A DNA stretch of 5,289 nucleotides from Flavobacteriaceae bacterium (lineage in GTDB: Bacteria; Bacteroidota; Bacteroidia; Flavobacteriales; Flavobacteriaceae): contig JAUVCP010000198.1 in assembly GCA_030590765.1 (NCBI GenBank), positions 1 through 5,289 on the forward strand, given 5' to 3'. The notes under the pieces were generated by a model that did no database searches, was not told the origin of the DNA, and saw nothing but the letters and a program-made list of their open reading frames with translations. Position numbers and translations under genes: made by a program. Below, piece after piece: positions 1-5,289 of this stretch (its first letter is position 1; every line of letters starts with the position of its first letter).

Positions 1-131
1 GGATTTGTTCAAGACATGCTTGACGCAGGTGGTTCATCCTTCAGTCACGAAGCAATCTTAAAAGGTGTAAAAGCCAAAGAGATTACAGATTCTTTTGAAG
101 ATGCTATTGGTAAAACAAAGCTTCCAAAGAA
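1..131 (+). CDS. Unidentified gene fragment, truncated at both ends
   Basis: Frame 1 is open from the first base. It reads like ordinary protein, beginning GFVQDMLDAGGSSFSHE and running to about KTKLPKK, with a mixed, amphipathic, helix-like composition. I do not recognise the family and assign no function. The start lies outside the window; the ATG at 16 is probably internal because the frame is open upstream of it. The frame stays open to a TGA at 259-261, but from about base 133 onward the opposite strand is clearly korB, so the codons after the joint are only antisense readthrough. No natural stop is seen before the joint, so this gene has lost its 3' end there. It would have been convergent with korB. 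It could also be a chance open frame, since 131 bases is short. Confidence 0.4.
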
Positions 132-737
132 AATCTCAATCAAAGATGTTCCTTTAAACTTTTCAGCATTTATAAAGAGCTGTGTCATTTCTTTAGGTGT
201 ATTTCCACCAATTCTTGCAAAAAATCTTGCACGTGCACCTATTGCCAATTCACCTGGCTGAAAAGGAGGCTGTGTATTTCCATAAGGTGATGATTTCGTT
301 TTTTGACCGATTAATGAAGTTGGTGAAAACTGTCCTTTGGTTAAACCATAAATCTCATTGTTAAAAAGAACTATATTCAGATCAATATTTCTTCTTAATA
401 CATGAATAAAATGATTACCTCCAATGGCCATTGAGTCACCATCACCGGTTGCTACCCAAACACTTAAATTTGGATTTGCCAGTTTTACTCCACTGGCAAT
501 TGCTGGTGCTCTTCCGTGAATACTATGCATTCCGTAAGAATCAACATAATATGGAAAACGAGACGAACAACCAATACCTGAAATAAAAACTACATCTTCT
601 TTTTTAACACCCATTTCTGGAAGTGCCTTTAACATTGATCTTAAAATCACATAATCATCACATCCTGGACACCATCTTACTTCCTGATCACTTTGAAAAT
701 CTTTGAACGTATATTTTTTTACTGCTACTTCTCCCAT
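45..737 (-). CDS. korB: 2-oxoacid (probably 2-oxoglutarate):ferredoxin oxidoreductase, beta subunit, C-terminally truncated
   Basis: This is the thiamine-diphosphate-binding beta subunit of a two-subunit 2-oxoacid:ferredoxin oxidoreductase, a cytoplasmic enzyme that makes acyl-CoA and CO2 and reduces ferredoxin. Visible motifs are RWCPGCDDY (21-29), GIGCSSRFPYY (54-64), HGRAPAIASG (74-83), the Mg/TPP motif GDGDSMAIGGNH (98-109) and NNEIYGLTKGQFSPT (126-140). C23, C26 and C57 have the same spacing as the cluster cysteines C12, C15 and C46 of the Sulfolobus enzyme. The fourth ligand, expected just past residue 202, is missing. Real homology appears to end at TSLIEI (about base 132). The following 28 residues, which contain no cysteine, are antisense to the neighbouring fragment. 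The product is 230 residues, whereas this family usually has roughly 340. The ATG at 737 lies one base after the korA stop, implying translational coupling; no Shine-Dalgarno sequence is evident. As written, the protein is probably non-functional, or the left edge is a misjoin. The 2-oxoglutarate preference is inferred from family resemblance. Confidence 0.85.
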   Translation of the reverse strand: MGEVAVKKYTFKDFQSDQEVRWCPGCDDYVILRSMLKALPEMGVKKEDVVFISGIGCSSRFPYYVDSYGMHSIHGRAPAIASGVKLANPNLSVWVATGDGDSMAIGGNHFIHVLRRNIDLNIVLFNNEIYGLTKGQFSPTSLIGQKTKSSPYGNTQPPFQPGELAIGARARFFARIGGNTPKEMTQLFINAEKFKGTSLIEIFFGSFVLPIASSKESVISLAFTPFKIAS

Positions 738-738
738 T

Positions 739-2607
739 TTAAATATCTTTTAATAAAGTTTTAAATTTTGCTTTTAGATCAACCACTGAAAATGGAAGTC
801 CTTGAACCTTATTGTATTGTAAAAAATCGTATTGATTAAATTTACCTTTCAACACAAAAGATAACTGACCTTTATTTAGCTCACAAACAATTATTTTTTT
901 GTATTTAGCAAATACATCAGCCGTATTTTTTGGCATTGGATTTAAATAAGTAAAATGTACATGTCCAATACTTACACCTTCTTTATTTAATTCTCTTACA
1001 GCAGAATGTAAACTACCGTAAGTTCCTCCCCAACCAACTACAAGCAGGTCACCTTCCTGATCAAATTCAGGTTTTAATGCTGGAATATGGTTTGCAACAC
1101 GCCTTACTTTTTCTGCTCTTATATCTGTCATTTGCTCATGGTTTAATGGCTCTTGAGAAACATTACCTGTTAACTCATCTTTTTCTAAACCACCTATTCT
1201 ATGTTCCAATCCGGGAGTCCCTGGAATTGCCCAGTTTCGTGCTAACTTATCATTATCTCTATCAAATGGACCTGTCTCATCAGAATCACCAGTTATAATT
1301 CTTGGTGTAATACTTGGCATTTCATTGATGGATTTTATTTTCCAAGGCTCTGACCCATTTGCTATATAACCATCCGTTAATAAAATAACCGGAGTCATAT
1401 GTTCCACTGCTAATCTTGATGCTTCAAAAGCAAAATCAAAACAATTTGCAGGAGTGCTTGCTGCAATAACAATTATAGGACTTTCACCATTACGACCATA
1501 CATTGCCTGTAATAAATCTGATTGCTCTGTTTTTGTTGGCATTCCTGTAGAAGGACCACCACGTTGAACGTTTACAATTACTATTGGTAACTCTGTCATC
1601 ATAGCCAAACCGATTGCTTCACCTTTTAAAGCCAAACCTGGCCCCGATGTTGTAGTTATTGCAAGATTACCTGCAAATGCTGCTCCAATGGTTGATGTAA
1701 CACCTGCAATTTCATCTTCTGCCTGAAAAGCTTTTACGCCAAAATGCTTATGTTTTACCAACTCGTGTAAAATATCGGTTGCTGGAGTAATCGGATATGA
1801 TCCTAAATACAACTCCAAACCTGATTTTTCAGCTGCAGCTAAAAAGCCCCAGGCTGTTGCTGTGTTTCCATTTACGATTCTATAGGTGCCTTTTGGCATT
1901 TTAGAAGGAGCAATAGCGTATGAGTTAGGAATCAATTCTAAAGTTTCTGAATAAAAATATCCGGCTTTTATCACTTTTGAATTTGCCTCGGCAATTAAAG
2001 GTTTAAATTTAAATTTCTTATTAAAGAAATCTAATGTATGATTTATATCTCTGTTATACATCCAATATACCATACCTAAAGCAAACATATTTTTACTTCG
2101 TACTATACTTTTATTATCTAAGCCTAGATCTTTTAAAGCCTCTCTTGTTAAAGAAGTCATTGCCACTTCAATAACACGATAATTGTCTAAACTACCATCT
2201 TCCAATGGATTTGTATCATATTCGGCTTTTTGTAAATTCTTTTTAGTAAAAGAATCTGTATCTACAATAATAGTATGACCTGGTTTAACTGCTACCAAAT
2301 TCGTTTTTAATCCTGCTGGATTCATTGCTACTAAAAGATCAAGATCATCACCAGGAGTGCTAATCTCAACACTTCCAATATTTACCTGAAATCCTGAAAC
2401 TCCATACAAACTGCCTTGCGGTGCTCTAATTTCTGAAGGATAATTTGGAAAAGTGGATACATCATTTCCAAACATTGCAGAGGTATCTGTAAACTGTGTA
2501 CCTGTAAGTTGCATTCCATCACCCGAATCGCCAACAAACCGTATTACAACAGCATTAACTTGTTCTACCTTTTTTTTAGAAGTAGATTTTATTTTATCTA
2601 GTGTCAT
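739..2607 (-). CDS. korA: 2-oxoacid (probably 2-oxoglutarate):ferredoxin oxidoreductase, fused gamma-alpha subunit
   Basis: This is the large subunit that pairs with KorB. The N-terminal gamma-type domain (about 18-220) opens with VIRFVGDSGDGMQLTG and includes the FPNYPSEIRAPQGS segment (53-66). The alpha-type pyrimidine-binding domain (about 245-420) carries YPITP (271-275), FQAEDEIAG (294-302), TTTSGPG (318-324) and QRGGPSTGMPTKTEQSDL (348-365). A C-terminal domain II (about 500-622) contains LLVVGWGGTYGS and the LNPMP motif (555-559). At 622 residues with no internal stop or frameshift it looks full length. The start at 2607 gives a short, lysine-rich leader before the gamma domain. It heads the korA-korB operon, with a one-base gap to korB, and is divergent from the ferredoxin gene. 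The fused gamma-alpha arrangement separates it from NifJ and from four-subunit enzymes. Within the family, 2-oxoglutarate is the likeliest substrate in Bacteroidota, but the sequence alone does not exclude pyruvate or broader specificity. Confidence 0.93.
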   Translation of the reverse strand: MTLDKIKSTSKKKVEQVNAVVIRFVGDSGDGMQLTGTQFTDTSAMFGNDVSTFPNYPSEIRAPQGSLYGVSGFQVNIGSVEISTPGDDLDLLVAMNPAGLKTNLVAVKPGHTIIVDTDSFTKKNLQKAEYDTNPLEDGSLDNYRVIEVAMTSLTREALKDLGLDNKSIVRSKNMFALGMVYWMYNRDINHTLDFFNKKFKFKPLIAEANSKVIKAGYFYSETLELIPNSYAIAPSKMPKGTYRIVNGNTATAWGFLAAAEKSGLELYLGSYPITPATDILHELVKHKHFGVKAFQAEDEIAGVTSTIGAAFAGNLAITTTSGPGLALKGEAIGLAMMTELPIVIVNVQRGGPSTGMPTKTEQSDLLQAMYGRNGESPIIVIAASTPANCFDFAFEASRLAVEHMTPVILLTDGYIANGSEPWKIKSINEMPSITPRIITGDSDETGPFDRDNDKLARNWAIPGTPGLEHRIGGLEKDELTGNVSQEPLNHEQMTDIRAEKVRRVANHIPALKPEFDQEGDLLVVGWGGTYGSLHSAVRELNKEGVSIGHVHFTYLNPMPKNTADVFAKYKKIIVCELNKGQLSFVLKGKFNQYDFLQYNKVQGLPFSVVDLKAKFKTLLKDI

Positions 2608-2667
2608 TATAACTTTTTAAAATTTCGTAAAAATAGTCTTTTTCTAAGTTTTAGAAAAATACAGCGC

Positions 2668-2694
2668 CAAAATTAATCCAGACTTATACACCAA
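2668..2694 (-). promoter_or_regulatory. Predicted korAB promoter (Bacteroidota type)
   Basis: Read on the minus strand, TAATTTTG at 2675-2668 matches the Bacteroidota -7 consensus TAnnTTTG at every fixed position. A TTG at 2694-2692 could be the -33 element; the 16 bp spacer is slightly short for this promoter class. The predicted start is near 2661-2663, giving a leader of about 55 nt before the korA ATG. The Crp/Fnr-like palindrome lies immediately upstream. Confidence 0.55.
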
Positions 2695-2697
2695 TAT

Positions 2698-2711
2698 ATG
2701 ATTTTTATCAC
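2698..2711. promoter_or_regulatory. Putative Crp/Fnr-family operator upstream of korAB
   Basis: The sequence ATGATTTTTATCAC contains a perfect TGAT-N4-ATCA dyad at 2699-2710. This is the inner part of the FNR-type consensus TTGAT-N4-ATCAA, with both outermost consensus bases different. The dyad ends 23 bp before the korA -7 box and is centred about 42-44 bp upstream of the predicted start, as for class II activator sites. An almost identical element at the same spacing precedes nifJ. It lies about 120 bp from the predicted ferredoxin start, so korAB is the more likely target. The identity of the regulator is inference. Confidence 0.45.
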
Positions 2712-2812
2712 ATAAGTCAGTAATGTAATTAATGTTACTACAATTAGTACAAAATATGCTATTTGGAATTGTTCTAAATTTCAAACACATCAATTTATTA
2801 GATAAATTTATT

Positions 2813-2820
2813 TAACTTTG
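2813..2820 (+). promoter_or_regulatory. Predicted -7 element of the ferredoxin gene promoter
   Basis: TAACTTTG matches TAnnTTTG at every fixed position and lies 31 bp before the ferredoxin ATG, predicting a leader of about 25 nt. No TTG is found at the usual -33 distance. The leader is A/T only in its last stretch (TAATAATAATT) and has no Shine-Dalgarno sequence, which is normal for this phylum. Confidence 0.5.
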
Positions 2821-2851
2821 CTTCAATATTTAAAACTAAATAATAATAATT

Positions 2852-3205
2852 ATGGCTATTATAATAACAGACGAATGTATTAACTGCGACGCATGTGTTG
2901 CTGAATGTCCAAATAATGCTATTTACGAACCAGATCAAGAATGGTCTTATTCTGATGAAACAGCACTTAGTGGAATGGTAACTTTACCAGGTTCAGGAGA
3001 AGAAGTAGATGCAACCGAAGAAAACGAAGCTCTCAGTGATGAGTTTTACTTTATTGTAACTGATAAATGTACTGAATGTAAAGGTTTCCACGATGAACCA
3101 CAATGTGCATCCGTTTGTCCGGTTGACTGTTGCGTTCCTGATGAAGATCATGAAGAAACCGAAGAGCAATTATTGGCTAAAAAAGCTTGGTTACACGGTG
3201 AGTAA
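2852..3205 (+). CDS. Acidic 2[4Fe-4S] ferredoxin, Allochromatium (Alvin) type with long inter-cluster insert
   Basis: This is a small soluble electron carrier, the likely acceptor or donor for the adjacent KorAB and NifJ. The first cluster motif is C9-x2-C12-x2-C15-x3-C19-P. The second is C73-x2-C76-x8-C85-x3-C89-P, followed by C93 and C94. The eight-residue gap between the second and third cysteines of motif two is the hallmark of Alvin-type ferredoxins, which bind two low-potential [4Fe-4S] clusters. Residues 20-72 form an unusually long linker; 26-66 hold 13 acidic residues and no Lys or Arg. Overall the 117-residue protein has 30 Asp/Glu, four Lys and no Arg, so it is strongly acidic, and it ends in a Glu-rich tail. 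The start MAIIITDEC is typical because the first cysteine motif follows directly. The gene is monocistronic, with its own promoter and a terminator 22 bp downstream. Gene names vary (fdx, fdxA), so none is given. Confidence 0.93.
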   Translation: MAIIITDECINCDACVAECPNNAIYEPDQEWSYSDETALSGMVTLPGSGEEVDATEENEALSDEFYFIVTDKCTECKGFHDEPQCASVCPVDCCVPDEDHEETEEQLLAKKAWLHGE

Positions 3206-3227
3206 TTTTTTACAAAAATTAAACTTA

Positions 3228-3261
3228 AGACTGCTTCAATTCAATTTGAAGCAGTTTTTTT
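3228..3261 (+). terminator. Intrinsic terminator of the ferredoxin gene
   Basis: A perfect 10 bp stem, ACTGCTTCAA (3230-3239) and TTGAAGCAGT (3246-3255), encloses a six-base loop TTCAAT. It is followed by a T run at 3255-3261 and flanked by A/T pairs that can extend the stem. It starts just over 20 bp after the ferredoxin stop, so it should separate ferredoxin transcription from nifJ. Confidence 0.9.
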
Positions 3262-3330
3262 ATACCTTTATGCAACCTTAGATACACAAATTGACAAAAT
3301 CATGTGTTTTTAAGGTTTTCACAAAACACA

Positions 3331-3344
3331 ATGATTTATATCAT
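3331..3344. promoter_or_regulatory. Putative Crp/Fnr-family operator upstream of nifJ
   Basis: ATGATTTATATCAT contains a TGAT-N4-ATCA dyad at 3332-3343. It differs by one base from the korAB-side element across the shared 13 bases ATGATTTnTATCA. Exactly 23 bp separate the dyad from a -7-like box, the same as at korAB. The rest of the 261 bp gap between the ferredoxin and nifJ genes holds the terminator (3228-3261), this site, the -7-like box and an A/T-rich leader; I see no further gene in it. Confidence 0.45.
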
Positions 3345-3366
3345 TATTTAAATGATTTAATCCTAG

Positions 3367-3374
3367 TACTTTTA
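3367..3374 (+). promoter_or_regulatory. Candidate -7 element of the nifJ promoter
   Basis: TACTTTTA matches TAnnTTTG except for the last base. The trinucleotide at the -33 position corresponding to korA is TTA (3348-3350) instead of TTG. A weak core promoter with an activator site directly upstream fits activator-dependent expression. The predicted start near 3381 leaves a leader of roughly 85 nt before the nifJ ATG. Confidence 0.4.
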
Positions 3375-3466
3375 CGGCCTCAAATTTAAAAGTAATATTT
3401 TATTATTATTTTTAAATTCTAAAAAGGGCTTTAATCTAAAAAATTCAATGTTAAATAATAACAAAA

Positions 3467-5289
3467 ATGGAAAAAAATTCTAAAAAAATTATTTGTGATG
3501 GAAATGAGGCGGTAGCACTCATTGCACATAAAACAAATGAAGTTTGTGCTATTTATCCTATTACGCCTTCTTCTCCTATGGGAGAGCATGCTGAGGCATA
3601 TAGTTCAAAAAATATGACCAATATATATGGTGAAATTCCTAATGTTGTTGAAATGCAAAGTGAAGGTGGGGCAGCAGGAGCTGTTCACGGAGGTTTACAA
3701 GGAGGTGCTTTAACTACAACTTTTACTGCTTCTCAAGGTTTATTGCTTATGATTCCTAATATGTATAAAATTGCTGGGGAACTTTTGCCAACAGTTTTTC
3801 ATATAGCAGCCAGAACTCTTGCTACTCACGCACTATCAATTTTTGGTGATCACTCCGATGTTATGGCAACACGCCAAACTGGTTTTGCCATGTTATTTGG
3901 TGGTTCTGTACAAGAAGCACATGATTTTGCTTTGATCTCTCAAGTAGCAACATTAAAATCAAGAGTTCCTTTCTTAAATATTTTTGATGGATTCCGTACA
4001 TCTCATGAAATCCAAAAAATTGATGGTATATCTGATGATACGATCAAGGCTATGATGCCTTTTGACAAAGTGCTGGAACACAGAGAGCGTGCTTTAAATC
4101 CTAAAAATCCAGTAATTAGAGGAACCGCACAAAATCCTGATTTATTTTTCCAGGCGCGTGAAGCTGCTAATTCATATTTTGATCAAACTCCGGCTATCGT
4201 ACAGGAAACAATGGATGAGTTTTATGAACATACAGGTCGTAAATACTCACTTTTCTATTATATAGGACACCCTGAAGCGGAAAAAATTATTGTCTTAATG
4301 GGATCTGGTCAAGGACCTGTAATAGAAACCATTGAAACAATGGTAGAGCAAGGTGAAAAAGTAGGAGCTTTAATTATCCGCTTGTATCGTCCTTTTGATA
4401 TGGATTACTTTATCGATAAAATACCTGATACTGTAAAAAGTATTGCAGTAATGGACAGAACAAAAGAATCTGGAAGTGTAGGAGAGCCCGTTTATCTTGA
4501 TGTGGTTACAGCATTTGTAGAAAGTGGTAAAGCCATGCCAAAAATAGTTGGTGGTCGTTACGGACTTTCATCAAAAGAATTCACTCCTGCAATGGTAAAA
4601 GCAATTTATAATAATCTTGATGAAGAAACTCCTAAAAATCACTTTACAGTAGGTATTATTGATGATGTTACCAAAACTCATATTGAAGTGGGTGATGTTT
4701 TCCAAACTAAAAAATCTACTTTTAATAGTCTTTTCTATGGTTTAGGATCTGATGGTACAGTAAGTGCCAATAAGAACTCCATTAAAATCATTGGAGATAC
4801 TACTGAAGGTTATGCACAGGGATATTTTGTTTATGACTCAAATAAAGCAGGTTCCCAAACCATTTCACATTTACGTTTTGGTCCTGACCCAATTTACTCT
4901 ACCTATCTAATAAATACTGCTGATTTTATAGCTTGTCATCAATATAATTTTATTGAGACGTATGACATGCTTAAAAAAGTAAAAAAAGGAGGTACTTTCT
5001 TACTGAATGCACCTTATTCCAAAGATGAGATCTGGGATAAATTACCAGCAAAAGCACAGGAACAGATTATTGAGAAAGAAGTTAACTTTTACGTTATAGA
5101 TGCAACCAAAGTTGCCCATGATGCAAATTTAGGTCGTAGAACCAATACAATCTTACAAACCTGTTTCTTTGCCATATCAGGAATTCTACCAAAAGATGAA
5201 GCAATCAAACGAATTAAAGAAGCCATTGTAAAATCGTACTCTCACAAAGGAGATGCTGTTATACAGATGAACTTTAATGGTGTTGATAA
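3467..5289 (+). CDS. nifJ: Pyruvate:ferredoxin (flavodoxin) oxidoreductase, N-terminal half; runs off the right edge
   Basis: This single-chain enzyme converts pyruvate and CoA to acetyl-CoA and CO2 and reduces ferredoxin or flavodoxin in the cytoplasm; the reaction is reversible. The frame is open from ATG 3467 to the window end: 607 full codons of about 1,200 expected, with no stop. Domain I (about 1-250) has YPITPSSPMGE (30-40), EMQSEGGAAGAVHG (62-75), TASQGLLLMIPNMYKIAGE (87-105) and FGDHSDVMATRQTGFA. T33, E66 and R116 match T31, E64 and R114 of the Desulfovibrio africanus enzyme at a constant offset of two, so substrate-site residues are present. Domain II (about 260-410) has LMGSGQGPVIET and LYRPFD. 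The gamma-like domain III begins near 425 with GLGSDGTVSANKNSIKI and continues to FNGVD at the edge. The ferredoxin-like and TPP domains, with their cluster cysteines, lie beyond the window. The start follows an A-rich leader with no Shine-Dalgarno sequence. The adjacent ferredoxin is the probable partner. Confidence 0.96.
   Translation, partial: MEKNSKKIICDGNEAVALIAHKTNEVCAIYPITPSSPMGEHAEAYSSKNMTNIYGEIPNVVEMQSEGGAAGAVHGGLQGGALTTTFTASQGLLLMIPNMYKIAGELLPTVFHIAARTLATHALSIFGDHSDVMATRQTGFAMLFGGSVQEAHDFALISQVATLKSRVPFLNIFDGFRTSHEIQKIDGISDDTIKAMMPFDKVLEHRERALNPKNPVIRGTAQNPDLFFQAREAANSYFDQTPAIVQETMDEFYEHTGRKYSLFYYIGHPEAEKIIVLMGSGQGPVIETIETMVEQGEKVGALIIRLYRPFDMDYFIDKIPDTVKSIAVMDRTKESGSVGEPVYLDVVTAFVESGKAMPKIVGGRYGLSSKEFTPAMVKAIYNNLDEETPKNHFTVGIIDDVTKTHIEVGDVFQTKKSTFNSLFYGLGSDGTVSANKNSIKIIGDTTEGYAQGYFVYDSNKAGSQTISHLRFGPDPIYSTYLINTADFIACHQYNFIETYDMLKKVKKGGTFLLNAPYSKDEIWDKLPAKAQEQIIEKEVNFYVIDATKVAHDANLGRRTNTILQTCFFAISGILPKDEAIKRIKEAIVKSYSHKGDAVIQMNFNGVD

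Noticed and set aside
118..123. HindIII site AAGCTT close to the korB joint, suggesting a cloning chimera
   Set aside because: KorB similarity already ends near 132, about nine bases before the site, and two more HindIII sites occur at 1728-1733 and 3183-3188. The coincidence is weak, though it does not exclude a chimera of another kind.
1077..1298. Open frame of 73 codons on the + strand
   Set aside because: It lies wholly antisense to the well-supported korA coding sequence and has a leucine/histidine-rich composition typical of a shadow frame.
2780..2793. TTCAAACACATCAA as a Crp/Fnr-like site for the ferredoxin promoter
   Set aside because: Only one half (ATCAA) fits; the other half has two mismatches. 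Its distance to the ferredoxin -7 box (20 bp from ATCA) does not match the 23 bp seen at korAB and nifJ.
3093..3281. Open frame of 62 codons on the + strand
   Set aside because: It overlaps the ferredoxin 3' end in another frame and reads through the intrinsic terminator hairpin, so it is a shadow.
3291..3304. TTGACAAAATCATG as a Crp/Fnr-like site
   Set aside because: The half-sites are separated by three bases instead of four and the outer bases do not match the consensus.
3448..3483. Short upstream ORF of 11 codons overlapping the nifJ start
   Set aside because: It is an Asn/Lys-rich peptide expected by chance in an A-rich leader. It has no ribosome-binding signal and no attenuator-like structure was visible.
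1..5289. CRISPR arrays, tRNA or rRNA genes, insertion sequences, phage or defence genes
   Set aside because: No repeat-spacer pattern, terminal inverted repeats, transposase motifs or RNA-gene signatures were seen. The window is central metabolism apart from the left-edge joint.

Overview
The window looks like chromosomal DNA from a member of the Bacteroidota, most likely a flavobacterium. It is AT-rich, its genes lack clear Shine-Dalgarno sequences and have A/T-rich leaders, and at least two promoters show the Bacteroidota -7 box TAnnTTTG. The proteins also look flavobacterial: a fused 622-residue KorA, its partner KorB, and a single-chain NifJ. This taxonomic call is an inference from sequence style and remembered family resemblance; no search was run.

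Layout. Bases 1 to about 131 read on the + strand as the 3'-ward part of an unidentified gene. At about 124-133 this sequence meets the minus-strand gene korB, which is cut short. Bases 739-2607 (minus) hold korA, one base upstream of the korB start, so korA-korB form an operon transcribed leftward. A 244 bp divergent intergenic region (2608-2851) follows. Next comes a small acidic 2[4Fe-4S] ferredoxin gene (2852-3205, +), closed by a strong intrinsic terminator. After a 261 bp intergenic region, nifJ (pyruvate:ferredoxin/flavodoxin oxidoreductase) starts at 3467 and runs off the right edge after 607 codons.

How the genes work together. KorAB and NifJ are both thiamine-diphosphate 2-oxoacid:ferredoxin oxidoreductases. 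They oxidatively decarboxylate 2-oxoglutarate (probable) and pyruvate to acyl-CoA and pass low-potential electrons to a ferredoxin. The ferredoxin encoded between them is the obvious shared partner. The set is known central metabolism rather than a new kind of system.

Two things deserve attention. First, a near-identical palindrome ATGATTT(T/A)TATCA, resembling a Crp/Fnr-family site (TGAT-N4-ATCA), lies upstream of both korAB and nifJ. In each case it sits exactly 23 bp upstream of a TAnnTTT(G/A) box, which suggests co-activation of both oxidoreductases by one regulator. Second, korB departs from its family at about residue 202, just before the expected fourth [4Fe-4S] cysteine. It abuts a foreign open frame that itself has no stop at the joint, which is the signature of a deletion or a chimeric join.
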